Assembly (NCBI GenBank): GCA_021849295.1
Contig: JAJZTA010000002.1
Location: 1-51,988, forward strand
DNA length: 51,988 bases
Direction of reading: 5' to 3'
From: Pseudomonadota bacterium
GTDB taxonomy: Bacteria; Pseudomonadota; Alphaproteobacteria; Micavibrionales; UBA2020
The notes below the pieces were generated by a model, which made no database searches, had not been told where the DNA came from, and worked only from the letters and a program-made list of their open reading frames with translations. The number at the start of each line of letters is the position of its first letter. Position 1 is the stretch's first letter. Shown piece by piece: positions 1 through 7,474 of this stretch. Position numbers and translations under genes: made by a program.

Positions 1-113
1 TCGACGATGGAAGCGGCAAGTTTCTCAATGACAAAGCCGCTCTCCGGCGTAAAATCCAGCACATGATCTTTTCCGCTGTCCGGCATACGCCCCCCCCCCC
101 CTTGATCCAGCAT
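1..113 (-). CDS. Unidentified protein, N-terminal fragment cut by the window edge
   Basis: An open frame runs leftward off the window with no stop. It can start at the ATG at 113-111 or at a second in-frame ATG at 86-84, nine codons later. The shorter form begins MPDSGKDHVLDFTP. The region between the two starts is a run of 12 G (minus strand), which would encode four glycines from the first start or act as a G-rich ribosome binding site for the second. Fewer than 40 residues are visible, so no family can be assigned. It is divergent from mnmA. The homopolymer at the start is unusual and is treated as a finding. Confidence 0.45.
   Translation of the reverse strand, partial: MLDQGGGGRMPDSGKDHVLDFTPESGFVIEKLAASIV
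90..101. repeat. Homopolymer run of 12 C at a gene start
   Basis: Twelve consecutive C residues on the plus strand (12 G on the coding strand of the leftward gene) lie between two in-frame ATG codons. Such tracts can vary in length by slippage. They are also common places for sequencing errors. Confidence 0.85.
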
Positions 114-173
114 CCCCTACCTGCTCACTGTAGCACAATACATATCCCGCGAATTAAAAAATATGTAAAATAC

Positions 174-201
174 TTGCATTTTTGTGCGAAAAAGGTATAT
201 T
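174..201 (+). promoter_or_regulatory. Possible sigma-70 promoter for mnmA
   Basis: TTGCAT at 174-179 and TATATT at 196-201 are separated by 16 bases. A transcript would begin around 208, almost at the mnmA ATG (212), implying a near-leaderless mRNA. No good ribosome binding site sits just before 212, which fits but does not prove this. Confidence 0.3.
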
Positions 202-211
202 TCTTCCCATT

Positions 212-1354
212 ATGAATACGCCAAAGACAAACAGTCTGGGCTTTGACAAGGCCCCCAAGGATACCCGCGTCGTCGTCGCCATGTCCGGCGGCGTCGACAG
301 CTCCGTCGTGGCCTCGCTGCTGCACGAACAGGGCTACGAGGTGGTGGGCATTACGCTCCAGCTTTACGACCACGGCGAAGCACTGAAAAAGAAGGGCGCC
401 TGCTGCGCGGGTCAGGACATTCACGATGCCAAGCGCGTCGCGGAAAAGATGGGTTTCGAGCATTACGTGCTCAACTACCAGAGCAAGTTTCAGGACAGCG
501 TGATCGAGGATTTCGTCGACAGTTACCTCAACGGCGAAACGCCGATCCCCTGCGTGCGCTGCAACCAGAACGTCAAATTCAAAGACCTGCTGGCAACCGC
601 GCGCGACCTTGGCGCGGACTGCATGGCGACAGGGCATTACATCCAGCGCATCATCAACGCCGACGGCAAGACGGAACTGCACCGCGCGATCGACGCGCAC
701 AAGGACCAAAGCTACTTCCTCTTCGCAACAACACAGGAGCAGCTTGATTTCCTGCGCTTCCCGCTGGGCGGCTGGTCAAAGGATGTGACGCGCCAACATG
801 CGGAGCGTCTCGGCCTCATCGTCGCCGAAAAGCCCGACAGCCAGGATATCTGCTTTGTCCCCAACGGCTCTTATGCCCGCGTGGTGGAAAAGTTCCGCCC
901 CGGCGCGCTGCAGAACGGCGATATCGTGCATATCGACGGGCGTGTTCTCGGACAACACAATGGCATCATCAATTACACCATCGGCCAGCGCCGCGGCATC
1001 GGCATCGGCGGCGGCCATACCGAGAACAATACGCCGCTCTTCGTCGTCGGCCTGCGTCCCGACAAAAATCAGGTCGTCGTCGGGCCTTATGAAGCCCTCG
1101 CCCGCGACACGGTTTATCTGAAGGACTGCAACTGGCTCTCCGGCATTCCGCCGGAAGGCCTCGCCGTGGACGTCAAACTGCGCTCCACGCAATCGGCCAT
1201 GCCCGCCACGCTGCTCGGTGATAAAGTCGTCTTGAACGAACCCGCCTTCGGCATCGCGGCGGGACAGGCTTGCGTTTGCTATACGGGCGGCCGCGTCATC
1301 GGCGGCGGCTGGATCACGGCCACGGAAAATACGAAATTGGAGAACGCGGCCTAG
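212..1354 (+). CDS. mnmA: tRNA-specific 2-thiouridylase MnmA
   Basis: Cytoplasmic enzyme that thiolates the wobble uridine (s2U34) of tRNAs for Lys, Glu and Gln, using ATP and sulfur relayed to an active-site cysteine. The product has 380 residues, normal for the family. The PP-loop ATP signature SGGVDSS is near the N-terminus, followed by GACCAGQD. The two expected catalytic cysteines are visible in [11 protein letters not shown] and in DSQDICFV. The ATG at 212 was chosen because the reading from there ([15 protein letters not shown]) matches the usual alphaproteobacterial N-terminus; a TTG at 182 would add ten residues. The gene converges on the MazG-like gene, with the two stop codons overlapping by two bases. 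Confidence 0.95.
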   Translation: MNTPKTNSLGFDKAPKDTRVVVAMSGGVDSSVVASLLHEQGYEVVGITLQLYDHGEALKKKGACCAGQDIHDAKRVAEKMGFEHYVLNYQSKFQDSVIEDFVDSYLNGETPIPCVRCNQNVKFKDLLATARDLGADCMATGHYIQRIINADGKTELHRAIDAHKDQSYFLFATTQEQLDFLRFPLGGWSKDVTRQHAERLGLIVAEKPDSQDICFVPNGSYARVVEKFRPGALQNGDIVHIDGRVLGQHNGIINYTIGQRRGIGIGGGHTENNTPLFVVGLRPDKNQVVVGPYEALARDTVYLKDCNWLSGIPPEGLAVDVKLRSTQSAMPATLLGDKVVLNEPAFGIAAGQACVCYTGGRVIGGGWITATENTKLENAA

Positions 1355-1827
1355 AGAAGATCGTCCAGCTTCGGCGGATGATAGTTGGGGCCTTTCATGA
1401 TCTTGCCGTCTTCGCGCAGGACGGGGTTGCCGTCTGCGCCGAACTTGGAAAGGTTGCTCTCGTGCACGCTGCTGAACACCTCGTCGATCGGCAGGCCGAA
1501 AGTCACCGCCATGCCGCTCAGCACATATTGCACGTCGGCCATTTCCTTCATCATGTTGGCCTTGGTTTCGGGCGTCACGCCACCCTTTTGCGTCATCTCG
1601 TCAATGCCGCGCGCGATCTCCGCCTGCAGCTCGGTCAGCTCTTCCACCAGCAAACAGTCGCAAAAAGCCAGCAGATCCGCCGAGAACGGCACATCCACGG
1701 CCGAGCCCGTCGCGGTATGAAAATCCCGCACTTTTTCCTCATATTCGTTTATGCGGGAAAAATTATATAATTTAATCTTTGAAAGCAAGGCTTTAAAGGA
1801 CTTGACAGAACCCCCACGAACAGGCAT
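1351..1827 (-). CDS. MazG-like nucleotide pyrophosphohydrolase family protein
   Basis: A 158-residue protein of the all-alpha NTP pyrophosphohydrolase (MazG/PRA-PH-like) superfamily, which cleaves nucleoside triphosphates to monophosphate and pyrophosphate. The metal-binding pattern is visible as [10 protein letters not shown] followed by [11 protein letters not shown] (EExxE...ExxD). The substrate cannot be read from the sequence; a housecleaning role against non-canonical nucleotides is the usual inference. The frame stays open further upstream but runs into tRNA-Met, so the ATG at 1827 was chosen; GAAGGA lies four bases before it. A promoter for the divergent tRNA lies inside the 5' end of this gene. 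Confidence 0.75.
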   Translation of the reverse strand: MPVRGGSVKSFKALLSKIKLYNFSRINEYEEKVRDFHTATGSAVDVPFSADLLAFCDCLLVEELTELQAEIARGIDEMTQKGGVTPETKANMMKEMADVQYVLSGMAVTFGLPIDEVFSSVHESNLSKFGADGNPVLREDGKIMKGPNYHPPKLDDLL

Positions 1828-1830
1828 AAA
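1802..1830 (+). promoter_or_regulatory. Sigma-70-like promoter for tRNA-Met
   Basis: A perfect TTGACA (1802-1807) is followed after 17 bases by CATAAA (1825-1830), or after 18 by ATAAAT. The mature tRNA begins at 1849. The element overlaps the start codon of the opposing MazG-like gene, so transcription of the two may interfere. Confidence 0.5.
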
Positions 1831-1848
1831 TTCCTTCAAACTTAATAT

Positions 1849-1923
1849 GGCGGGGTAGCTCAGCGGTAGAGCGGAGGAATCATAATCCTTGTGTCGCCGG
1901 TTCAATCCCGGCCCTCGCTACCA
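1849..1923 (+). tRNA. tRNA-Met (CAU), elongator type
   Basis: A full cloverleaf of 75 nucleotides with encoded CCA. Acceptor arm GGCGGGG pairs with CCTCGCT (two G-U wobbles), D-stem GCTC/GAGC, anticodon stem GAGGA/TCCTT with loop ATCATAA giving anticodon CAU, and the T-arm contains GGTTCAATCCC. It lacks the three G-C pairs in the anticodon stem and the position 1-72 mismatch of initiator tRNA. The body resembles elongator Met tRNA rather than the lysidine-modified Ile tRNA, although both carry CAU. Confidence 0.93.
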
Positions 1924-2014
1924 CATTACTATATAAGCGTGCCAGAGCGCCCCCGCTTCGGGGAGAGACGTTGCCGGGGGAAACAAAGACGTAAAAGTGG
2001 AAACGCAGTCTCTA

Positions 2015-2734
2015 ATGCACAAAACCCGCCGCCTTTTGTTTATCGTTTTGATCGGAGCAATATTGCTGGGCGGCCTTTCGAGACCCGGCCTCGCCCTTGC
2101 GCAGGATGACGACGCGGCGGCCTACGGCGTGCAGGACTTTGACAAACGCGACCCGTTCAAGCCCGTGAACAAGGCCATTTTTTCATTCAATCTCGCAACC
2201 GACAAGCTCATTCTCAGGCCCATCGAGCACCAGTATTCCAAGCTGCCGCATCCGGTGCGCAACGGCGTGAACAACTTCCTGCAAAACCTGACGGAGCCGC
2301 TGGCCTTCGTAAACGGCGTCCTGCAACTGAAGCCCCATGTCGCCATGACGGCGGCGGGGAGATTCTTCATCAACACTACCATCGGCTTTCTGGGCTTCAA
2401 CGACTACGCCAAGACACAGGGGCTCGCATATCAGGACGAAGGATTCTCCAAAACGCTCAAGCGCTACGGCGCCGGAGAAGGCGATTACGTCGTCCTGCCG
2501 GTCATCGGCCCTTCGACGGTGCGCGGAACGGTCGGCATGGTCGCCGATTACTTCATGGATCCCGTCGGCTGGATCACCACCACGCCGGAAGATATCGCGC
2601 TCGCCACCACAAAAACCGTCAATGACCGCGACCAGAACGACGACGCCATCGACGAGCTGTACTACCAGTCTATCGCGCCCTACGTCATGACGCGCGCCGC
2701 ATACCTGCAACATCAAGCCTTCAACAAGAATTAA
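2015..2734 (+). CDS. mlaA: MlaA (VacJ) family phospholipid transport protein
   Basis: MlaA is the outer-membrane part of the Mla pathway, which removes misplaced phospholipids from the outer leaflet and hands them to periplasmic MlaC. The 239-residue product has the family signature DPFKPVNKAIFSFN near residue 45 and conserved blocks such as GRFFINTTIGFLGFND. It starts with a clear signal peptide ending in ALAQ. Unlike E. coli MlaA there is no lipobox cysteine in this leader, so it is probably not lipidated. A GTG at 1997 would add six residues; the ATG at 2015 is preferred. It is followed 18 bases later by mlaC, and the pair is probably one transcript. Confidence 0.9.
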   Translation: MHKTRRLLFIVLIGAILLGGLSRPGLALAQDDDAAAYGVQDFDKRDPFKPVNKAIFSFNLATDKLILRPIEHQYSKLPHPVRNGVNNFLQNLTEPLAFVNGVLQLKPHVAMTAAGRFFINTTIGFLGFNDYAKTQGLAYQDEGFSKTLKRYGAGEGDYVVLPVIGPSTVRGTVGMVADYFMDPVGWITTTPEDIALATTKTVNDRDQNDDAIDELYYQSIAPYVMTRAAYLQHQAFNKN

Positions 2735-2752
2735 CCACGAAAAGGAACAAAC

Positions 2753-3376
2753 ATGAAAAACGCAAAAACCCTGCTATTCGCACTGGCCCTCACCCTCACG
2801 GCGCCCGCTCTGGCAAATGCCGCAGCGGCGCCAAGCGCATGCCAGACCTTCTCCACAACAATGACGACGCGCATTGTGAGCATCTTCCACAATACGAAGG
2901 AAACACCCATGGAGAAGCGGACGGACCTGACCAAGCTGTTTCAACAGGCCGTCGATACCAACTGGATTGGCAAATTCGCGCTGGGGCCCTACTGGAGAAC
3001 GGCGCCGCAGCAGGAAAGACAGCCCTATCTTTCCACTTTTCAGGATTACCTCACCTACATCTACGTCTCGAAGTTCCATGCCGACGACGCCGCCAAGATC
3101 AAGGACATCAAACTGCTCTCGATCGTACCGCAGTCCGGCAACCGCATCTACGTGAAATCCGTGATCGAAAGACAGGGCGATGGAAAAAATCCGGGAGAAA
3201 ACACGCAGGTCGACTATATCCTGAAGCAGTCGCCGCACCAATGCCAGGTCCATGACATCAAGATCGCCGGCGTCAGCCTTCTGGTGACCCTGCGTTCCGA
3301 GTTCAGCGCTCTGGCCAGCAGCGCCGGCATCAAGGGCGTCATCAAGCAAATGCGGAACCGGCTCGCCTCGGATTAA
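2753..3376 (+). CDS. mlaC: MlaC family periplasmic phospholipid-binding protein
   Basis: Periplasmic carrier that shuttles phospholipid between MlaA at the outer membrane and the inner-membrane MlaFEDB transporter. The product has 207 residues, typical for MlaC (Ttg2D). A signal peptide ends near ALANAAAA, followed by a helical and beta region with family-like segments such as WRTAPQQERQPYLSTFQDYL. AGGAAC lies just before the ATG at 2753. It directly follows mlaA. The inner-membrane partners mlaD, mlaE and mlaF are not in the window and must lie elsewhere. Confidence 0.85.
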   Translation: MKNAKTLLFALALTLTAPALANAAAAPSACQTFSTTMTTRIVSIFHNTKETPMEKRTDLTKLFQQAVDTNWIGKFALGPYWRTAPQQERQPYLSTFQDYLTYIYVSKFHADDAAKIKDIKLLSIVPQSGNRIYVKSVIERQGDGKNPGENTQVDYILKQSPHQCQVHDIKIAGVSLLVTLRSEFSALASSAGIKGVIKQMRNRLASD

Positions 3377-3384
3377 TAAATCCC

Positions 3385-4077
3385 ATGCTCGTCACGCTTT
3401 TGTCAAAGTCGCTGCGCAATCTTCTTTTGCCCGGCATCTTGAAGCTGTTTCTGCTTTGCCTGCTGGCTTATCTGATCAGCTTCAGTGCGCTGGCATGGGG
3501 GCTTTCGGCGCTGGTCAACCTCTATATCGGCACGAGCGGCACAACCGGATTTGTGATGCACCTGATCGCCAGCATGGGCGGCGTCATAATAGCGTGGGCT
3601 CTGTTCCCGCTTCTGTACCCCCTCCTCATCAGCTTTTTTGACGACCGGATCGCCAATATCATCGAACGGGAGGACTACCCGCACCTCAAGCCGCCGGAAC
3701 CGCCCTTCTGGCCGACCATCATGCACGATATAAATTTTTCCGCCAAAGCGATCTCCCTGAACATCCTCTGCCTCGTGTTCTGGCTGATCCCGCCGCTTTA
3801 TATCGTCATCTATTACGGGATGAACGGCTACCTGCTCGGCATGCAGTTTTTCCGCATGATCGCGGGGCGGCGCGTCAGCGTCGAGGAGGCCACGGCCCTG
3901 CAAAAAAGGGCGCGCCACACCATTCTCATGATCGGCGTGGCGATCAGCTTCTTCGCAACGGTACCCTTTCTCAATCTTGTAGCGCCGATCATCGGCATCG
4001 CCGCCATGCTGCACCTGTTCCAGTCGCTGCGCGGCGGGCCGCAACAGGAGATATTGCCGCCCGCTACGCCCGCTTAA
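3385..4077 (+). CDS. EI24/CysZ-like integral membrane protein
   Basis: A 230-residue inner-membrane protein with about four hydrophobic segments: near residues 15-45, 58-85, 120-150 and 180-205. The pattern matches the EI24 domain family, which includes the sulfate transporter CysZ. No cysteine biosynthesis gene is nearby, so a sulfate role is not supported. It begins eight bases after mlaC and is probably co-transcribed with mlaAC, which could mean an envelope role; that is inference. Its stop codon overlaps that of the convergent small exported gene. Confidence 0.7.
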   Translation: MLVTLLSKSLRNLLLPGILKLFLLCLLAYLISFSALAWGLSALVNLYIGTSGTTGFVMHLIASMGGVIIAWALFPLLYPLLISFFDDRIANIIEREDYPHLKPPEPPFWPTIMHDINFSAKAISLNILCLVFWLIPPLYIVIYYGMNGYLLGMQFFRMIAGRRVSVEEATALQKRARHTILMIGVAISFFATVPFLNLVAPIIGIAAMLHLFQSLRGGPQQEILPPATPA

Positions 4078-4415
4078 CGGATATCCAGCGGAATCACGAT
4101 ATTAAAGCCTGACGGCTCGGCCACGGGACGCGGCTCGAATAACGTAGGCCGGACATCGTTGTAATAAACGACCAACCGCCCGTCCCTGTCGTAATAATAA
4201 TGGCGATATTCCGCATGACGCTCATAATGCCAGTGCGCATCGCGGTCATAGTCTTCATGATTATAGTCTTCACGGGCATATCTTTGATGCTCGTATCTTT
4301 CATGATAACGCCAGCCGTCGTCATCGGCGCGCGCCGTTCCCGAGAAGGTTCCCATCAAACCGATAACCGCAACAGCGGCGAAGAGCGCTTGTGGCAGTTT
4401 GCGTTGTTTTTTCAT
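4074..4415 (-). CDS. Small exported protein rich in Tyr, His, Asp and Arg
   Basis: I do not recognise a family. The product has 113 residues with a signal peptide (hydrophobic stretch ALFAAVAVIGLMGTF, cleavage near TARADD). The mature part is very rich in charged and aromatic residues, with repeated patterns such as HYERHAEYRHYYYDRDG, and ends in a more ordinary segment. AAGGAGG lies eight bases before the ATG at 4415, so this start is well supported; the frame is open further upstream without such support. Metal binding by the His/Asp/Tyr-rich region is possible but unproven. Confidence 0.65.
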   Translation of the reverse strand: MKKQRKLPQALFAAVAVIGLMGTFSGTARADDDGWRYHERYEHQRYAREDYNHEDYDRDAHWHYERHAEYRHYYYDRDGRLVVYYNDVRPTLFEPRPVAEPSGFNIVIPLDIR

Positions 4416-4641
4416 GTCATTATCCTCCTTATATTTTTCTGCCGCCTCAACTGCGGCCATACCATCATCATGACGCCGTCCATCATGTCCCCATATGGCG
4501 CGCACATTAAAAATCCTTCAGGTTCCCTTTTCTCCTTAAAAATACAGGCATTTTTTAGAAATTATGTTTTTAAGGGATATTTTCATGAATGACTCGTCTT
4601 GTCCGGAATGTTATTAAATAAAAAACAACAGGAGAATCTCC

Positions 4642-5181
4642 ATGCCGAGAATCAGATATGCCGCGATGGCGTTGTTCGTGATAGTTGCAACACTGTCCTT
4701 TTCAAGGACGGCTTCGGCCGCGCCGCTCCCGCAGGCCGGAACCGATGCGCCGAATTTCACGCTTCCCGATCAGGCCGGCAAAAACGTTTCGTTGAAACAG
4801 TTCCGCGGCAAATGGGTCGTGCTTTATTTTTACCTGCGGGATCTCACGCCCGGCTGCACGATCGAAGCGCACAACTTCCAGCGTGACCTGAAAAAATACA
4901 AAGCGAAAAACGCCGTGATCGTCGGAATCAGCGTCGACGACGCGGCCTCGCATAAAATCTTCCGCAAAAAGGAAGGCCTGCATTTCGACCTGCTCGCCGA
5001 TACGACCCACGCCGTCAGCAGCGCTTACGGCTCTCTCGGGAAGCACAAAGGGCATATCATGTCAAAGCGCAACACCTTCCTGATCGACCCCAAAGGCGTC
5101 GTCCGCAAGGTTTACACGAAAGTGAACCCGATCAGTCACAGCAGCACCGTTCTCGCCGAACTCGGCAGGCTGGAAAAATAA
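4642..5181 (+). CDS. Exported Bcp/PrxQ-type peroxiredoxin, apparently one-Cys
   Basis: Thiol peroxidase of the AhpC/TSA superfamily that reduces hydroperoxides. The 179-residue product has an N-terminal signal peptide (cleavage near TASAAP), so it should act in the periplasm rather than in the cytoplasm like E. coli Bcp. The peroxidatic cysteine is in LTPGCTIEAHNF. The second, resolving cysteine that many Bcp proteins carry five residues later is a histidine here, so recycling must use an outside thiol. AGGAG precedes the ATG. Three bases after its stop begins a gene with an HExxH motif, suggesting co-expression. Confidence 0.85.
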   Translation: MPRIRYAAMALFVIVATLSFSRTASAAPLPQAGTDAPNFTLPDQAGKNVSLKQFRGKWVVLYFYLRDLTPGCTIEAHNFQRDLKKYKAKNAVIVGISVDDAASHKIFRKKEGLHFDLLADTTHAVSSAYGSLGKHKGHIMSKRNTFLIDPKGVVRKVYTKVNPISHSSTVLAELGRLEK

Positions 5182-5183
5182 CC

Positions 5184-5843
5184 ATGGGTCTGCCTCTTGC
5201 CGCCGGTCGCATGTTCGCGGGCATTTTCTCCTGCACACAGCCGCACGCGCCGCACGTCGCCCTGATTTTCAACAATAATCCGCCGCAAATCCGCGTGGCG
5301 CAATCGGCGGCGCGCATGGCGGCTCTGCGAAAAAAGTCCGCCTCGCCGAATTACGGCGGCGAATTCCCGAATGTGGAGGGGATAACGAACGGCACCTTCA
5401 ACATCAAATATGATCTCAACTTCACCGCCGTCGAGCAGATGGTGTTTCATACCGCCTGCGTGCAGACGAAAGACGCCCGCATCACGATCACCTATACGCC
5501 CGTCATCTATATCAGCAAAAAAGCCGTGCCGGGCACCTGCATGTACAAAGAAACCATGGCGCACGAAATGCGCCATGTCGGGGCGGACGTGGGCACCGTC
5601 GACACGTATCTGCCTCTCATAAAATCCGCCGCCACATCTGCCCTCATGCCGCAGCACGATCCGCGCCCCATAAAACAAAGCCAAATCAAGGATTATCAGG
5701 CGAGCGAATCGAAAAAGCTGTCGCAGGCGATGGACAAAGTGACTGCCGCCCTGCAGCGCACCCGCCAGATCCGTCAAATGAAAATCGATACGCGCCAGGA
5801 ATACGAACGCCTGTCGCACGCCTGCCCGAACGAAGCGCACTGA
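5184..5843 (+). CDS. Putative zinc metallopeptidase-like protein (HExxH)
   Basis: A 219-residue protein with the motif MAHEMRHVGAD (HEMRH at residues 127-131), the classic HExxH zinc-binding and catalytic pattern of metallopeptidases. The following acidic residues (GADVGTVD) could supply a third ligand. A hydrophobic N-terminus (LAAGRMFAGIFSC) may be a weak export signal, consistent with several cysteines in the body. The C-terminal third is helical and charged. It lies three bases behind the exported peroxiredoxin, so both probably act in the envelope. I cannot name the peptidase family, and HExxH alone can arise by chance. Confidence 0.5.
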   Translation: MGLPLAAGRMFAGIFSCTQPHAPHVALIFNNNPPQIRVAQSAARMAALRKKSASPNYGGEFPNVEGITNGTFNIKYDLNFTAVEQMVFHTACVQTKDARITITYTPVIYISKKAVPGTCMYKETMAHEMRHVGADVGTVDTYLPLIKSAATSALMPQHDPRPIKQSQIKDYQASESKKLSQAMDKVTAALQRTRQIRQMKIDTRQEYERLSHACPNEAH

Positions 5844-5849
5844 TAAAGA

Positions 5850-6188
5850 TCAGCCGCCGTGCGCCGCTTTCCGCACCGCCTCTGTCGCCTTCTTGCCTGC
5901 CTTGTATTTCCGGAGACCGGCTTTGATGGCATCATCGTAGGTCTTGTCCCAGATTTTCAAAAGCTCCGATCCACCCTTCACAGCATCCACTGCCGCCATG
6001 CAAGCGTAATATTCAAGCTTCCCCTCACTGGCAGCCGCTTTATAGGCGTCATCCCACTGGCCGTATTTCTTGCGTTCCGCTATCCGCTTGCGCTCGGCTT
6101 CCTTGCGCGAGTTCACAAGGATCGTCAGCCACAGCACCATGAAAATCTGCACAAGAATTAACAAAGCACGCCGTGATATCGTTAGCAT
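5850..6188 (-). CDS. Small membrane-anchored protein, unknown function
   Basis: A 112-residue product with one N-terminal transmembrane segment (LLILVQIFMVLWLTILV) followed by a basic, helical soluble part rich in Lys, Ala and Glu. No family recognised. The start is strongly supported by GGAGGA placed six bases before the ATG at 6188. It overlaps the end of the GH63-like gene (ATGCTAA), so translation is probably coupled to that gene. Confidence 0.55.
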   Translation of the reverse strand: MLTISRRALLILVQIFMVLWLTILVNSRKEAERKRIAERKKYGQWDDAYKAAASEGKLEYYACMAAVDAVKGGSELLKIWDKTYDDAIKAGLRKYKAGKKATEAVRKAAHGG

Positions 6189-7471
6189 AAAGCTTCCTCC
6201 ATATCATATTGCAAAAATTCAAGTACCATCGCGGCCGTCCACGTAAAACGCGCCCCGCCGCACGCCGACCCGTTTCTTGGGTCATAATATTCCGCGAACC
6301 CGCCGCGGTCAATCAGCGCGAGACCCGAGCGGGCGATGGCATCGGCCGCCTCCGTTTCGCCCGCGTGCCTGAAACCGTCGGCGATCATATAATTGACGAT
6401 CAGCCATACCGGCCCGCGCCAATAGCGTTTGGCATCGAAGCGCGGATCGTCCGGATCGTGCGACGGCACGATATAACTCACGCGCCGCGCAAGGTTTGCA
6501 ACACGGCGCGCCAGGGCCTTGATCCGCGCCTCAGGCACGCCCGCGAAGACAGGCAGCAACCCGCCGCAGGACGCACTGTCGACCAGCGCCCTCGCGACTC
6601 GGTCGAAGCACACATATTGCCCGTGTTTTTCGCTCCAGAGCGTTTCCAGCGCGTCCCGCCCCTTTTCCTCCCGCGCGCGATTGGCGGCGGCGATGTCCTT
6701 TTCGCCGAGCGCATCGGCCAGCGCCGCCAGATCAGCGCAAGAGCGGATCAGAATGGCGTTGAATCCCGGATCGACGACACGGAACGGGGACGCGTCGTGC
6801 AGCTTCGCGTTGTCCCAGCCAAGCGCGCGGAAATGCTGCACCATCCAGATGTAGCGGTCATATTGGTCCTGCGTCGGGCGCATCGCCGCATCGGCATGCT
6901 GCAAATCGCGCCGGACATAGGGCTCCAGACCGTCGGTCGGCACATGCGCCAGCACCGTATCCCAGTCGACGGCATTGTCGCGGCCCGACTCCCACGGGTG
7001 GATGATCGCGACCAGCCCTGTATTTTCAGGATCGCGCACGCGATAAAACCACGCGTGCCAGCGGTCGATTTTTCCCAGCAACGCATGCGCCTTTGCGCGC
7101 GCGAAATCCTTGTCCTGCGCGCGGTCGAACAAACGCTTTACCGCAAAGCCGGCAACGGCGGGCTGCGTGATGCCGGACGTTTCCGTCTTGCCGCGGTTCG
7201 TGCGCCAGACGTCCGCGCCCGGAAAGTGTCCTTCATCATGAACATGAAACACGATATGCGGCACCATGCCGTCTTCCCACTGGTGGGCGAAGAGCGTCTC
7301 GATCTCCATCCAGGCGCGCCGCTCGCCGACATGCGCCTGTCCGAGCGCCGTCAGGCAGGAATCCCAGTTCCACTGAAACGGATACAAGCCCTTCGTCGGC
7401 ACGGTGTACGCGCCGCGGTCGTTCTCCCGCAACACTTCAACCGCCTGCCCGAAAAGAGCTTCCCTGTCCAT
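6182..7471 (-). CDS. GH63/MGH1-like (alpha/alpha)6-barrel glycoside hydrolase
   Basis: A 429-residue protein resembling the catalytic toroid of GH63-type enzymes, which include mannosyl-oligosaccharide glucosidase, YgjK and bacterial mannosylglycerate/glucosylglycerate hydrolases. Visible family-like blocks are YPFQWNWDSCLTALG near the N-terminus (with the conserved Asp), HPWESGRDNAVDWD, and YWRGPVWLIVNYMIADG about residue 350. There is no signal peptide, so it is probably cytoplasmic. It starts three bases after the heparinase-like gene and is read with it. Action on a compatible solute such as mannosyl- or glucosylglycerate is one option; the substrate is not determined by sequence reading. 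Confidence 0.7.
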   Translation of the reverse strand: MDREALFGQAVEVLRENDRGAYTVPTKGLYPFQWNWDSCLTALGQAHVGERRAWMEIETLFAHQWEDGMVPHIVFHVHDEGHFPGADVWRTNRGKTETSGITQPAVAGFAVKRLFDRAQDKDFARAKAHALLGKIDRWHAWFYRVRDPENTGLVAIIHPWESGRDNAVDWDTVLAHVPTDGLEPYVRRDLQHADAAMRPTQDQYDRYIWMVQHFRALGWDNAKLHDASPFRVVDPGFNAILIRSCADLAALADALGEKDIAAANRAREEKGRDALETLWSEKHGQYVCFDRVARALVDSASCGGLLPVFAGVPEARIKALARRVANLARRVSYIVPSHDPDDPRFDAKRYWRGPVWLIVNYMIADGFRHAGETEAADAIARSGLALIDRGGFAEYYDPRNGSACGGARFTWTAAMVLEFLQYDMEEALC

Positions 7472-7474
7472 GCA

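Noticed and set aside
1849-1923. Initiator tRNA-Met or lysidine tRNA-Ile
   Set aside because: No G-C triplet in the anticodon stem and the first acceptor pair is G-U, so not initiator; the body resembles elongator Met more than tRNA-Ile2, though modification cannot be seen.
1949-1964. CCCCGCTTCGGGG hairpin after tRNA-Met as a terminator
   Set aside because: The stem is short and no T-run follows.
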